Of a stretch of DNA of 64,000 bases, positions 19,197 through 27,825 are shown piece after piece. The notes under the pieces were generated by a model. It ran no database searches. It saw only the letters and a program-made list of their open reading frames with translations, and was not told where the DNA came from. Positions within the stretch are counted from its first letter, which is position 1. Each line of letters begins with the position of its first letter. The stretch is from Embleya scabrispora (GTDB lineage Bacteria; Actinomycetota; Actinomycetes; Streptomycetales; Streptomycetaceae): assembly GCF_002024165.1 (NCBI RefSeq), contig NZ_MWQN01000004.1, positions 1 through 64,000 on the forward strand. Direction: 5' to 3'. Made by a program: the position numbers and the translations under genes.

Positions 19197-20147
19197 ATGC
19201 TTGCGTATTCCTTACGGCGCGTCCCCTCAGCCCTGCTCGTCCTGCTCGTCGCCTCGATGCTCGTCTTTGCCGTGCTGCGACTGGCCCCGGGCGACCCCGC
19301 GGTCGTGCTCGCGGGGCCCGACCCCACACCACAGGCCGTCGAGGCCGTCCGCACCCAACTCGGCCTCGACGACTCGCTCGCCTCGCAATACTTCCACTGG
19401 CTCGGCGGACTGCTCACCGGCGACCTCGGCGACTCGTACATTCTCGGCGCACCCATCGCCACACTGATCGGCTCGGGCCTCGGCGCCACCCTGGAACTGA
19501 CTCTCGCCGCGCTCGTCCTGGCCATCCTCATCGGCGGCACCCTCGGGCTTGCCCTCGGCGCGGGCCGGCGTCGCACCGTACGCACCGGCGCAGGCGCTGT
19601 CACCGGGCTCGCGTTCGCCGTTCCGCCGTACGTCAGCGGTGTCCTGCTCGTCCTGCTGTTCTCCATCGCCTGGCCGATCCTGCCCGCGGCCGGACGCGTC
19701 GCCCTCCTCGACGATCCAGAAATCGCCGCGCAATACCTGCTCATGCCCGCCCTGTGTCTCGCCCTGCCCGCGGCGGCGGTCATCGCCCGTTTCCTCGCCG
19801 CCTCCCTCCGCCGTGTCCAGGACGAGGATTTCGTCCAGACGGGCATCGCCAAGGGCATCAGTGCGCGACGCCTCCTTTTCCGCCACGTGTTGCCCAACGC
19901 GCTCCCGCCCGTCATCACCGCCCTCGGCATCCAAATCGGCCAACTCCTGGGCGGGGCCATCGTCGTCGAGGCGATCTTCGCGTGGCCTGGCATCGGCCAA
20001 CTCCTGCTCAACGCGGTCCTGGGCCGTGACTACCTGCTCGTCCAGGACCTGCTGCTCCTCGCGGTCGCGGTGTCCGTCATCCTGCAGACCGTGACCGACC
20101 TCGCCCACGCCGCGATCGACCCACGGCTACGACCGGAGGCACGATGA
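19197..20147 (+). CDS. ABC transporter permease, DppB-type
   Basis: 316 residues with about six membrane helices, starting MLAYSLRRVPSALLVLLVAS. The family PGDP motif region (LRLAPGDPAVVLAGPDPTPQ) follows helix 1 and the coupling helix is GIAKGISARRLLFRHVLPNA. It forms the membrane channel with the next gene's product. A 99-bp gap separates it from the binding-protein gene, the only sizeable gap in the intact part of the operon. It overlaps the next permease by ATGA. Confidence 0.93.
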   Translation: MLAYSLRRVPSALLVLLVASMLVFAVLRLAPGDPAVVLAGPDPTPQAVEAVRTQLGLDDSLASQYFHWLGGLLTGDLGDSYILGAPIATLIGSGLGATLELTLAALVLAILIGGTLGLALGAGRRRTVRTGAGAVTGLAFAVPPYVSGVLLVLLFSIAWPILPAAGRVALLDDPEIAAQYLLMPALCLALPAAAVIARFLAASLRRVQDEDFVQTGIAKGISARRLLFRHVLPNALPPVITALGIQIGQLLGGAIVVEAIFAWPGIGQLLLNAVLGRDYLLVQDLLLLAVAVSVILQTVTDLAHAAIDPRLRPEAR

Positions 20148-21019
20148 CCGCCACCCCCACGGCGACCACCATCCCCGCCACAGCCACCGTAACCGCCATC
20201 GGCCGCAAGGCGTCGCTCGTCGCCCGGTTGCGCGGCGGCGCCACCATCACCGGGCTCGCGATCGTCGTACTCGTCTTCGGCGCCGGCCTCGCCGCACCCC
20301 TGCTCGCCACGCACGGGCCCGATGCGCAAAGCGCCGACGCGCTCGCCGGACCCAGCGGCGCACACCTGTTGGGCACCGACGAGTTCGGACGCGACCTGCT
20401 GAGCCGCGTCCTCCACGGCATTCGCGTCGACGTGTTCATCACCGCCGCGGCCGTTCCCACCGGCGCTTTCATCGGCACGGCCATCGGCCTGTTGTCCGGT
20501 GTCCATCGTTACCTCGACGTGGTCCTGCAACGCCTCTTCGACATCATGCTCGCGTTCACCGCGCTCGTCCTGGGTGTCACCATCGCCGCGATCCAAGGGC
20601 CCGGCACCACCGCGATCGTGCTCACCGTCATCGGTGTCAACATCCCACTGTTCGGTCGACTCACCCGCGACGCGGTCATCTCCCAACGCGACCGCGACTA
20701 CGTCATCGCCGCCCGCGTGGTCGGCACTCGCCCCACCCGCGTGCTCTTTCGCCACATCCTGCCCAACAGCGTCGACGCCCTCATCGTGCAGGCCGCGCTG
20801 TCGCTGTCCCTCGCGGTCTTCATCGAAGGCGCGATGAGCTTCGTCGGCATCGGCGTGCGCCCGCCCGATCCCTCGCTCGGCTCGCTCCTGCGCACGAGCA
20901 TCAACTTCCTGTCCCAAAACCCCGCGTACGCCCTCGGCCCCATGGTCGTGGTCACCGCGCTGGTGATCGGTTTCAACCTGATCGCGGACGGCCTGAACAA
21001 GGGACTCCTGCGCCGATGA
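20144..21019 (+). CDS. ABC transporter permease, DppC-type
   Basis: 291 residues. After a threonine- and alanine-rich N-terminus, helix 1 is TGLAIVVLVFGAGLAAPLLA, followed by HLLGTDEFGRDLLSRVLHGI, the hallmark of the DppC branch. The coupling helix is AARVVGTRPTRVLFRHILPN. It pairs with the DppB-type permease, and both neighbours overlap it by ATGA. Confidence 0.93.
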   Translation: MTATPTATTIPATATVTAIGRKASLVARLRGGATITGLAIVVLVFGAGLAAPLLATHGPDAQSADALAGPSGAHLLGTDEFGRDLLSRVLHGIRVDVFITAAAVPTGAFIGTAIGLLSGVHRYLDVVLQRLFDIMLAFTALVLGVTIAAIQGPGTTAIVLTVIGVNIPLFGRLTRDAVISQRDRDYVIAARVVGTRPTRVLFRHILPNSVDALIVQAALSLSLAVFIEGAMSFVGIGVRPPDPSLGSLLRTSINFLSQNPAYALGPMVVVTALVIGFNLIADGLNKGLLRR

Positions 21020-21759
21020 ACAGCGCCGACACCCAGCGCCCGCCCACCAAGACGGCCATCGTGACCGGCACCGCACGCGGCATCGGACTCGCCATCGCGC
21101 GCGAACTCGCCGCAGGCGGCGCGCGCGTCATCGCGGTGGACATCGAACCGACGCCACCCGGTCCCGGCCTCGTGCCCGTGCGCGTCGACCTCACCGACTC
21201 CGACGCGCCCACCCGCGTCCTGCGCGCCGCAGGCACCGTTGTCGACATCCTCGTCAACAACGCCTTCGCCGAGGAACGTGCGTCCATTCTCGACGGCACA
21301 TCCGACGGCTGGTCCCGCACCTTCGACGTCAGCCTGCACGCCGCCGTCCACCTGTCGCGGGCGTTCGCCGCCGAACGCGGCGGCCGATCCGGCGCGATCG
21401 TCAACATCGCGTCCGTTCACGCGGGCGCCGCGCTGCCCGACTTCGGCGCCTACGCGGCGGCCAAGGCCGGACTCGTCGCGTTCACCCGCGCGGCCGCCGT
21501 CGAATGGGGTCCGCTCGGAATCCGCGTCAACGCGATCAACCCCGGCTTCATCGCCGTCGAACGCAACGAACACGCCTGGTCCGACCCCGCCGCCCTCACC
21601 CGTCGCATGGCCCCCTACCCACTACGCCGACCCGGTCGTCCCCAGGAAGTCGCGCACGCCGTCGCCTTCCTGACGGGGGATCAGGCGTCGTTCATCACCG
21701 GGGCCGTGCTGCCCGTCGACGGCGGCCTGACCGCCCGCCTACCGGAGGCCGACGCATGA
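21016..21759 (+). CDS. Short-chain dehydrogenase/reductase
   Basis: 247 residues. The cofactor site is AIVTGTARGIGLAIARELAA, and D after IAVD at the end of strand 2 indicates NAD preference. NNAFAE takes the place of the usual NNAG. The catalytic triad is S (NIASVHAG), Y and K (GAYAAAKAG), then INPGFIAVE and a C-terminal FITGAVLPVDGGL. Likely role: oxidation of a sugar, lactone or sugar-acid intermediate in the pathway begun by the dehydratase (inference from the operon). The gene overlaps the permease by ATGA. Its stop again forms ATGA at 21756, but the gene that should follow is destroyed. Confidence 0.9.
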   Translation: MNSADTQRPPTKTAIVTGTARGIGLAIARELAAGGARVIAVDIEPTPPGPGLVPVRVDLTDSDAPTRVLRAAGTVVDILVNNAFAEERASILDGTSDGWSRTFDVSLHAAVHLSRAFAAERGGRSGAIVNIASVHAGAALPDFGAYAAAKAGLVAFTRAAAVEWGPLGIRVNAINPGFIAVERNEHAWSDPAALTRRMAPYPLRRPGRPQEVAHAVAFLTGDQASFITGAVLPVDGGLTARLPEADA

Positions 21760-21767
21760 GCCTGAGT

Positions 21768-22680
21768 CAACCTCCATGCCGCCGAGGGGGTCTCGGGGGC
21801 CGTGTCGATCCTGCCGTCGGTTCGGTGGGTGGCGGGGTCGTGGCAGACGCCGTCGCGCCGGCAGGCCCGCATCACGCGCAGCCAGGCTCGGGCGAGGATG
21901 CGGGTGGCGTGGGGGTGGCGTTTTTGGCGGGCGCGGCCGTCGGTGCAGATCTTCGCGACCCACGGGCTGCCGTGCCGGCTGTTGTCGGCGAAGGTGGTCG
22001 GCGCGAGCCGGGCTCTTCGGTTGGTCGCGAAATGGAACGCGACTGTGCGGGACTTTCCCGAGGCGCGGGTGACGGGGACGGCGCCGGCCTCGGCGATGAG
22101 CTGCTCACAGGTCCGGGCGCGTTCCGGGAGTGGGCCGATCTCGCCCACGACCCGGCCGAGGTTCACCTCGCCGATGCGTGGCATGGACGCGAACAGCGGT
22201 GCGTAGGGGCGGTTTTCGACCACCTCGGCGATGGCCGTGTCGGGCAGGCGGATGGTCGTGCGTATGCCCTGGACGAGTTGGACCCGGACGCGGACCAGCC
22301 GCTCGACGACCGCCTCGCCGAGACGGGAGGCCGCGGTCGGGGCCGAACGCAGACGTTCGATGAGCACGCCGCCGGGTGCCTTGCCCCATCGGCGCTTGCA
22401 CCAGGCTTCCAGGCGTCCGGCGGTGTGCTTGGCCGCGCCGGCGGGGGGCATCGCTCCAGGAAGGCCGGGGCAATGTCGCTGTCGAGGTTCGCGAAGACGG
22501 CCTTGCCGCCCGGCCGGTGCATGTCGAGGAGCGTGGCGAGTTGGTCGATCGCCGCGACGCGGGCCTCGGTGGTGCGGTCCGCGCGTTGGCGGGTGAGGGC
22601 CTGGAGGTCCAAGGTGGCCTGCTCGACGGGTTCCAGGCGGGGCGGCATGCGAAGGGGCGGCCCGGTTCTCGGTGTCGATG
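21768..22680 (-). pseudogene. IS110-family transposase, N-terminus missing, frameshifted
   Basis: The minus strand carries the C-terminal Transposase_20 region: FASMPRIGEVNLGRVVGEIG, CEQLIAEAGAVPVTRASGKS, TTFADNSRHGSPWVAKICTD and RILARAWLRVMRACRRDGVC. Upstream, after a frame change near 22440, it reads DLQALTRQRADRTTEARVAA and FANLDSDIAPAFLER. The N-terminal RuvC-like half is absent. It is inserted between the dehydrogenase and ATPase genes, opposite in direction, and has removed whatever gene lay there. Confidence 0.75.
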
Positions 22681-22843
22681 AAGATGCTGCACAAGCACCA
22701 CTTCGTCCATGGGCGGGACCGCGCTCGGGCGCGCCAAGCAATCATCGCCTCGTACACGCCGAAAGTCATCGCCAACATCACGCCTGCGACAACAGAAAGG
22801 CCGAGCAGACATGACCACCCCGAACGCTTCCAGGGGCCCGCTC

Positions 22844-22919
22844 GAACCGGATGCGAGGACGACTCGCACATCCGGTTCCGAGGGGGCCGGGGTGCGGCAA
22901 CGCACTCCGGCTACCCGAC
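22844..22919 (+). other. Candidate group II intron 3' end (domains V and VI)
   Basis: A 9-bp stem GAACCGGAT/ATCCGGTTC encloses a 5-bp stem GCGAG/CTCGC, with an AC dinucleotide bulge on the 3' side (22868-22869). That is the layout of group II intron domain V. It is followed by a second hairpin with 10-bp arms (22886-22895 with 22902-22911) and the ending TACCCGACC, as domain VI and the 3' splice site would give. Deviations are a five-base loop, AAC instead of the usual AGC or CGC triad, and no bulged A in domain VI. No reverse transcriptase is present, so this would be a dead 3' fragment. Confidence 0.5.
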
Positions 22920-22957
22920 CACTCGTGAAAGCCGCAGAAGGAACGGTCGTCCGATGA
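22920..22957 (+). pseudogene. Last codons of a lost operon gene
   Basis: After the intron-like end, the frame [11 protein letters not shown] plus stop ends at a TGA that overlaps the ATPase start as ATGA, just as at the other junctions of this operon. I infer that a gene lay between the dehydrogenase and the ATPase and that only this tail survives. Its function cannot be recovered. Confidence 0.35.
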
Positions 22958-25035
22958 GCGAGCAGCCACTCCTGCAAGTCCGCGACCTGGTCACCCGATT
23001 CCACACCCCGCGCGGCGTCGTACGCGCCGTCGACGGCGTGAGTTTCGACGTGCACGCCGGAGAGACCGTGGCCCTGGTCGGCGAGTCGGGATCGGGCAAG
23101 TCGGTCACCGCGATGTCCGTGCTCGACATGGTCCGCCGGCCCGGGCGGATCGAATCCGGCCAGGTCCTGTTCAAAGGCCGCGACCTTCTCACCTTGAACG
23201 AACCGGAAATGCGGGAGGTCCGCGGCGCGGGAATCGGCATGATCTTCCAAGACCCCATGTCCACCCTCAACCCGCTCATGCGCATTCGCGACCAGATCAT
23301 CGAGGGCGTCCGAGGACTCAGCCGCCACCAAGCCCGCGACCGCGCCGTCGAAGTCATGACGCAGGTCGGCATTCCCGACCCCGAGGCGCGGTTACGCGAC
23401 TACCCGCACGCCTACTCCGGTGGCATGCGTCAACGCGTCATGATCGCGATGGCGCTCGCCAACCGGCCCGACCTGATCATCGCCGACGAGCCCACGACCG
23501 CACTCGACGTCACCGTGCAGGCCCAGATCCTCGACCTGCTCGCCACGCTCGGCCGCGAACTGGGCACCGCCGTCGTGCTCATCACGCACAACCTCGGCGT
23601 GGTCGCGCGCCTGTGCGACCGGGCCATGGTCATGTACGGCGGAAGGATCGTCGAACGCGCCCCCGTGGACGAGTTGTTCACCGCGCCCCAACACCCCTAC
23701 ACCGCGGGCCTGCTCGCTGCCACTCCCCGGCTCGACGCCGGCCGAGACGTCCGACTCGTGCCCATCGAAGGACGTCCACCCGACCTGATCGCGAAGTCGA
23801 CCGGCTGTGCCTACGCGCCGCGCTGCCCGGCCGCGGAGGATCGCTGCCGCACCGAGACACCTCTGCTCGGTCCCGGGGAACGGGCGGCCGCGTGTCTGCT
23901 TCCCGGCCCGTTCACCAACGCCGACGCAGGCACCGACTCGGCCCCGGACACCCGCGCTGCCGGCGAGGTGTCCCACGCGCGCCTCCCGCTCGCGTTCGAC
24001 TCCGAGCCGCTGCTCGAAGTGCGCGCGATATCGAAGCATTTCGCGGTACGCCGGGGGTGGGGTCGGAACAAGGGTTCGGTTCGTGCCGTCGACGATGTCT
24101 CCCTGACCATCGCCCCTGGCGAAACCCTCGGCCTGGTCGGTGAATCCGGTTGCGGCAAGTCGACACTGGGAAAGGTCGTCCTCGGCATTCACCCGGCAAC
24201 CTCGGGCGAGGTCCGCTACGACGGCACGACGCTCACGAAGGCGAGCCTTCGTACCGTGCGCCGAGGCGTGCAAATGGTCTTCCAAGACCCCTACAGTTCA
24301 CTCGATCCGCGCATGACCGTCGGCGCGCTCCTGCGCGAACCCCTCCAGGTCAACGACATCGCACGCGGCGAGAAGGCCGACGCGCGCGTCGCGGAACTCC
24401 TCGAACTCGTGGGTCTGGGATCCGAAGCCGGCAGTCGGTACCCGCACGAGTTCTCCGGCGGACAACGCCAACGCATCGCCATCGCCCGCGCCCTCGCCGT
24501 CGATCCTCGCGTCGTGGTGTGCGACGAACCCGTCTCCGCGCTCGACGTCTCGTTGCAGGCACAGATCGTCAACCTCCTGCGTGAACTCCAGGAACGCCTG
24601 GGGCTCGCCTACCTGTTCATCGCGCACGATCTCGCCGTCGTCCGTCACCTCTCGCACCGCATCGCCGTCATGTACCTCGGCCGCATCGTCGAAATGGGCC
24701 CCGCCGACGAGATCACCAGGTCGCCGCTCCATCCCTACACCGCGAGTCTGCTCTCCGCCGTGCCCGAACCCGACCCCCGGGTCGAGCACACCCGCGAACG
24801 CATCATCCTTACCGGCGACCTGCCCAGCCCACTGAACCCGCCGGCCGCGTGCCGCTTCCACGGACGCTGCCCGATCGGCCCTACACGCTTTCCCGAACGA
24901 AGCATCTGTGCCACCACCACCCCGCCGCTCGCGGAGCATTCGCCCGGACGCACGGTCGCCTGCCACTTCCCCGGCGAACTCACGATCGCGGGCACCACTT
25001 CCACGTCATCCAGGCCACAGGAGATCCACGCATGA
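22954..25035 (+). CDS. Fused double ABC ATPase, DppD-DppF type
   Basis: 693 residues with two complete ATPase units. Unit 1: Walker A GESGSGKS, signature YSGGMRQRV, Walker B LIIADEP, and the oligopeptide-type C-terminal extension with [14 protein letters not shown]. Unit 2: Walker A GESGCGKS, signature FSGGQRQRI, Walker B VVVCDEP, and again a cysteine-rich tail [10 protein letters not shown]. These tails often bind an iron-sulfur cluster in this family (general knowledge, not shown here). It powers import through the two permeases. The ATG is chosen because it overlaps the preceding stop and gives the family start [16 protein letters not shown]. It in turn overlaps the next, truncated gene. 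Confidence 0.93.
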   Translation: MSEQPLLQVRDLVTRFHTPRGVVRAVDGVSFDVHAGETVALVGESGSGKSVTAMSVLDMVRRPGRIESGQVLFKGRDLLTLNEPEMREVRGAGIGMIFQDPMSTLNPLMRIRDQIIEGVRGLSRHQARDRAVEVMTQVGIPDPEARLRDYPHAYSGGMRQRVMIAMALANRPDLIIADEPTTALDVTVQAQILDLLATLGRELGTAVVLITHNLGVVARLCDRAMVMYGGRIVERAPVDELFTAPQHPYTAGLLAATPRLDAGRDVRLVPIEGRPPDLIAKSTGCAYAPRCPAAEDRCRTETPLLGPGERAAACLLPGPFTNADAGTDSAPDTRAAGEVSHARLPLAFDSEPLLEVRAISKHFAVRRGWGRNKGSVRAVDDVSLTIAPGETLGLVGESGCGKSTLGKVVLGIHPATSGEVRYDGTTLTKASLRTVRRGVQMVFQDPYSSLDPRMTVGALLREPLQVNDIARGEKADARVAELLELVGLGSEAGSRYPHEFSGGQRQRIAIARALAVDPRVVVCDEPVSALDVSLQAQIVNLLRELQERLGLAYLFIAHDLAVVRHLSHRIAVMYLGRIVEMGPADEITRSPLHPYTASLLSAVPEPDPRVEHTRERIILTGDLPSPLNPPAACRFHGRCPIGPTRFPERSICATTTPPLAEHSPGRTVACHFPGELTIAGTTSTSSRPQEIHA

Positions 25036-25073
25036 GTCGCGTCGTCGCGATCCTTCGCGCGAGCACCGAAAGC
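25032..25073 (+). pseudogene. 5' stub of the next operon gene
   Basis: ATG 25032 overlaps the ATPase stop as ATGA and encodes [15 protein letters not shown], after which the sequence switches to an ISL3 transposase fragment. This is the start of a further operon gene lost by insertion or deletion. Too little remains to name it. Confidence 0.5.
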
Positions 25074-25185
25074 CCCCAGTACCGGCCCACCCCGGTCGAC
25101 CCCTACCGCGACCACCTACGACGGCGTCGCGAGGAGCACCCCACCGGGCGCGTCCGGCAGCTCCGGAAGGAGATCTTGGCGCCCG
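25074..25185 (+). mobile_element. ISL3 transposase fragment
   Basis: About 35 codons read QYRPTPVDPYRDHLRRRREE and RVRQLRKEI, the same region as YRPTLVDPYRDHLRARRATD of the ISL3 transposase at 4.4-6.0 kb but clearly diverged, so it comes from another copy. It lies exactly at the junction between the ABC operon and the acyl-CoA ligase relic, and marks the deletion joint. Confidence 0.6.
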
Positions 25186-25189
25186 GCTT

Positions 25190-26252
25190 GTCAAGCGGTC
25201 GCCTCCGGTACCACCGGCCGACCCAAGGGCGCCGAACTCACCCACGCCAACCTCACCCTGAACGCGCTGACCTGCCACAAGCTGTTCAGCGAGGTCGAGC
25301 ACGGCGTCCCCTGGTCACGCTGCCGCTGTTCCACTCCTTCGGGCAGACGGTGCAGTTGAACGCGGGACTGGCCGCGCGGGCGACTCCGGTGCTCATGCCA
25401 CGCTTCGACGCCGAGGGTGCGCTGTCCCTGATGCGCCGACACCGGGTCACCATCTTCGCGGGCGTGCCGACCATGTACTGGGCACTGCTGGGCCCCAGTT
25501 CCACCTCCACCGACGCGGAGACCGACGCCGACGCCGTCGCTCGGCACCTGCGCATCGCCGTCTCCGGTGGCGCGGCGCTTCCGGTCGAGATCCACCACCG
25601 TTTCACCGGCCGCTTCCACATCACGATCCGCGAAGGATACGGCCTCTCCGAGACCAGGCCGGTGGCGACATTCACGCCCATGGGCACCACGGCCGGGCCG
25701 GGGGTCCATGGGCAAGCCCGTCTGGGGTGTGGCAGTCGACCTGCTCGGCTCCGATTGGACCCGGTCCGCCCCGACCGGGTCGGCGAGAACGCCGTCCGCG
25801 GCCACAACGTCAAGCGTGGCTACCACGGCAGCCCCGAGGCCACCGCCGAGGTCGTGCGCGACGGTTGGTTCCGCACGGGGGACCCGGCCCGCCGCGACGA
25901 GGACGGCTGGCTCTACATCGTCGACCGGACGAAGGACCTGATCATCCGAGGCGGCTCCAACGAGTACCCGCGAGAGATCGAGGAAGTCCTGCACTCCCAC
26001 CCCGATGTCGGCATGGCGGTCGGGGTCGGTACCGCACGAACGCCACGACGAGGAGGTACAGAGGCCTTCGTCCTCCGCGCACCCGGAGCGAAGGTCACCG
26101 AGGAGGACCCGGTCGCCTGGTCCCGCGACACCATGGCCGCCCACACATACCCGCGCCCGGTCGAGTTCCGCGATGCCCTCCCCATGCACGCCACCGGCAA
26201 GATCCTCGAACGCGAATTGCGCGGCGAGTTTGCGACGCCCGCGCCGCGGTAG
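25190..26252 (+). pseudogene. Long-chain acyl-CoA ligase, N-terminus lost, frameshifted
   Basis: The remnant starts inside the AMP-binding motif (SGTTGRPKGAELTHANLTLN), shifts frame near 25300 to LVTLPLFHSFGQTVQLNAGL and RHRVTIFAGVPTMYWALLGP, continues with GYGLSETRPVATFTPMG, shifts near 25700 and again after 25770, and ends with RDGWFRTGDPARRDEDGWLY, DRTKDLIIRGGSNEYPREIE and ATGKILERELR. These are the core motifs of adenylate-forming ligases in the right order. The first 180 or so residues are gone. It cannot be functional. Confidence 0.8.
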
Positions 26253-26400
26253 CACACGACGCCCAAGCGACGCGGCGCCGGCCGATCGGTCTCAGGGATC
26301 ACGTCCGCCGGCATGCCTCTGTCCACAAGCACGATTGCCGCCCGTCCTCCCCACCCGGCTCGCGTAGGCTCGCGCCACGGCGAAGGCCTCGATCACCGGC

Positions 26401-27003
26401 ATGTCCGGCACCGGCAAGTCGACGGCGATGGAGCGGCTGTGCGGGCGCGGGCACCGTGCGGTGGGCACCGACAGCGACAGGTGGAGCCACTGGGTCACCG
26501 ATGAGGACGGCGCCGCCGACTGGATCCGGCGCGAGCGGGCCATCGCCGATCTGCTCGGCGACTCCGACGGCGGCACTCTCTTCGTGGCCGGCTGCAAGAC
26601 CAACCAGAGCCGCTTCCATCCCGTGTTCGACCACATCGTGCTGCTCAGCGCGCCTACCGAGGTGCTGCCGGCCCGGATCGCGGTCCGGACCGACAACCCT
26701 TACGGCAAGCGGCCCGAGGAACGCGCCGCCGTCATCCACCACTTGGACACCGTCGAGCCGCTGCTGCGCGAGTCCGCGACGGCCGAGATCGACGTCGGCG
26801 CACATACGGCCGGGGTAGCCCGACGGGTGGGTCGGACGGCACCCGGAGTCGAAGGGAGACGTCAGGCGAACCGACCCCGCTGGGTTCGTTCACGTCGCTG
26901 CAGCCGGCCACAACGAGAGCCCGCCGGCTGTGGACCACACGACATCCCGGCCCGGAAGCGCGTCTCCGACTCGGCGTCGTGGGCGGTGCAACCGGACTGG
27001 TAG
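26401..27003 (+). CDS. P-loop kinase-like ATPase, both ends altered
   Basis: Walker A SGTGKST lies at residues 2-8 from ATG 26401, followed by GHRAVGTDSDRWSHWV, LLGDSDGGTLFVAGCKTNQS, VLLSAPTEVLPARIAVRTDN and NPYGKRPEE, typical of small shikimate-kinase-like or AAA_18 P-loop proteins. The residues coding just before the ATG (AKASITG) complete the expected first strand, but the only upstream codon in the starting position is ACG, and a TAG precedes it. The 3' end reads into the IS5 element, adding about 50 unrelated residues. I consider it damaged but perhaps translated. Confidence 0.5.
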   Translation: MSGTGKSTAMERLCGRGHRAVGTDSDRWSHWVTDEDGAADWIRRERAIADLLGDSDGGTLFVAGCKTNQSRFHPVFDHIVLLSAPTEVLPARIAVRTDNPYGKRPEERAAVIHHLDTVEPLLRESATAEIDVGAHTAGVARRVGRTAPGVEGRRQANRPRWVRSRRCSRPQREPAGCGPHDIPARKRVSDSASWAVQPDW

Positions 27004-27814
27004 TCCTTGGACAGCCGCCGGTACCGTCCCGGCCAGGCGAAGGTTCTCTCGACCACCCACCGGCGGGGAACCACCGCGAACACCGGTACCTCTCGTGGCG
27101 GGGCCCCGGCCGGGGCCCAGGTGCTTCGGAAGCCGCCGTCGCGGCGTTGCACGACGCCGACGGTGATCCCGTGGGTTTCGCGGATGCCGTCCGCGAAGTC
27201 CCGGCCGCGGTACCCCTGGTCGGCCCACAGGTACCGAAGTCGCGGGAGCCTGTCCGCGGCGCGTGCGAGGAGGACTTCGGCGCCGTCGCGGTCGTCGACG
27301 TTCGCGGGACCGATGCAGACCGCCGGGACCGGCCCGAGCGTGTCGACCAGGAGGTGACGCTTGACGCCCGACACCTTCTTCCCGCCGTCGTATCCGTGCC
27401 ATCCGCCCCGCTCCGTGCCCTCGACGTTCCGGCTGTCCACGATCTCGGCACTCGGTGTCGGATCACGGTCCTGGGCGGTGCGTTCCCGCTCCCGAAGCCT
27501 GGCGAGGATCGCCTCCCACCGGTCCTCGATCCGCCACGTTCGCCAGTAGTGGTAGATCGTCCGGTACGGCGGGAAGTCGTGCGGAAGCAGGCGCCACGTG
27601 CAGCCGGCCCGAAGCCGGTACGACAAAGCGTTGAGGATCTCGCGCCGAGGGTGCCTGGGCGGTCGACCACCCGGCCTCGGCGGCGGCACGAGGGGAGCCG
27701 GAACCTCCCATTCCACATCGGACGGATCCGTCCCGTACACAGCACGTGGCCCGACCATGACCCGCATCCCCCGCGAGAAGCAACTACCAAATCAGCTTCC
27801 CTGAACAACCCTTC
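26851..27814 (-). mobile_element. IS5-family insertion sequence
   Basis: The element contains one transposase gene on the minus strand. Its ends resemble an imperfect inverted repeat (GAAGGGAGACGTCAGG at left, and the complement of GAAGGGTTGTTCAGG at right, 27800-27814). It cuts the 3' end of the P-loop gene and ends 12 bp from the cellulase stop codon. Exact ends and target duplication are uncertain. Confidence 0.65.
26862..27767 (-). CDS. IS5-family transposase
   Basis: 301 residues, a single uninterrupted frame. The N-terminal DUF4096-like part has ILNALSYRLRAGCTWRLLPH and DFPPYRTIYHYWRTWRIEDR. The DDE residues are visible as D in AEIVDSRNVEGTE, D in YLWADQGYRGRDF and E in RRWVVERTFAWPGRYRRLSK. 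The last 45 residues (after LSKDYQ) differ from the usual helical C-terminus and may result from a shift or run-through. This is the best preserved transposase of the window. Confidence 0.85.
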   Translation of the reverse strand: MRVMVGPRAVYGTDPSDVEWEVPAPLVPPPRPGGRPPRHPRREILNALSYRLRAGCTWRLLPHDFPPYRTIYHYWRTWRIEDRWEAILARLRERERTAQDRDPTPSAEIVDSRNVEGTERGGWHGYDGGKKVSGVKRHLLVDTLGPVPAVCIGPANVDDRDGAEVLLARAADRLPRLRYLWADQGYRGRDFADGIRETHGITVGVVQRRDGGFRSTWAPAGAPPREVPVFAVVPRRWVVERTFAWPGRYRRLSKDYQSGCTAHDAESETRFRAGMSCGPQPAGSRCGRLQRRERTQRGRFA

Positions 27815-27825
27815 TCAGACGCCAT

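Noticed and set aside
17411-20029. An 872-codon plus-strand frame over the ABC genes
   Set aside because: Arginine/proline/histidine-rich shadow of the binding protein and permease genes, which have clear motifs in another frame.
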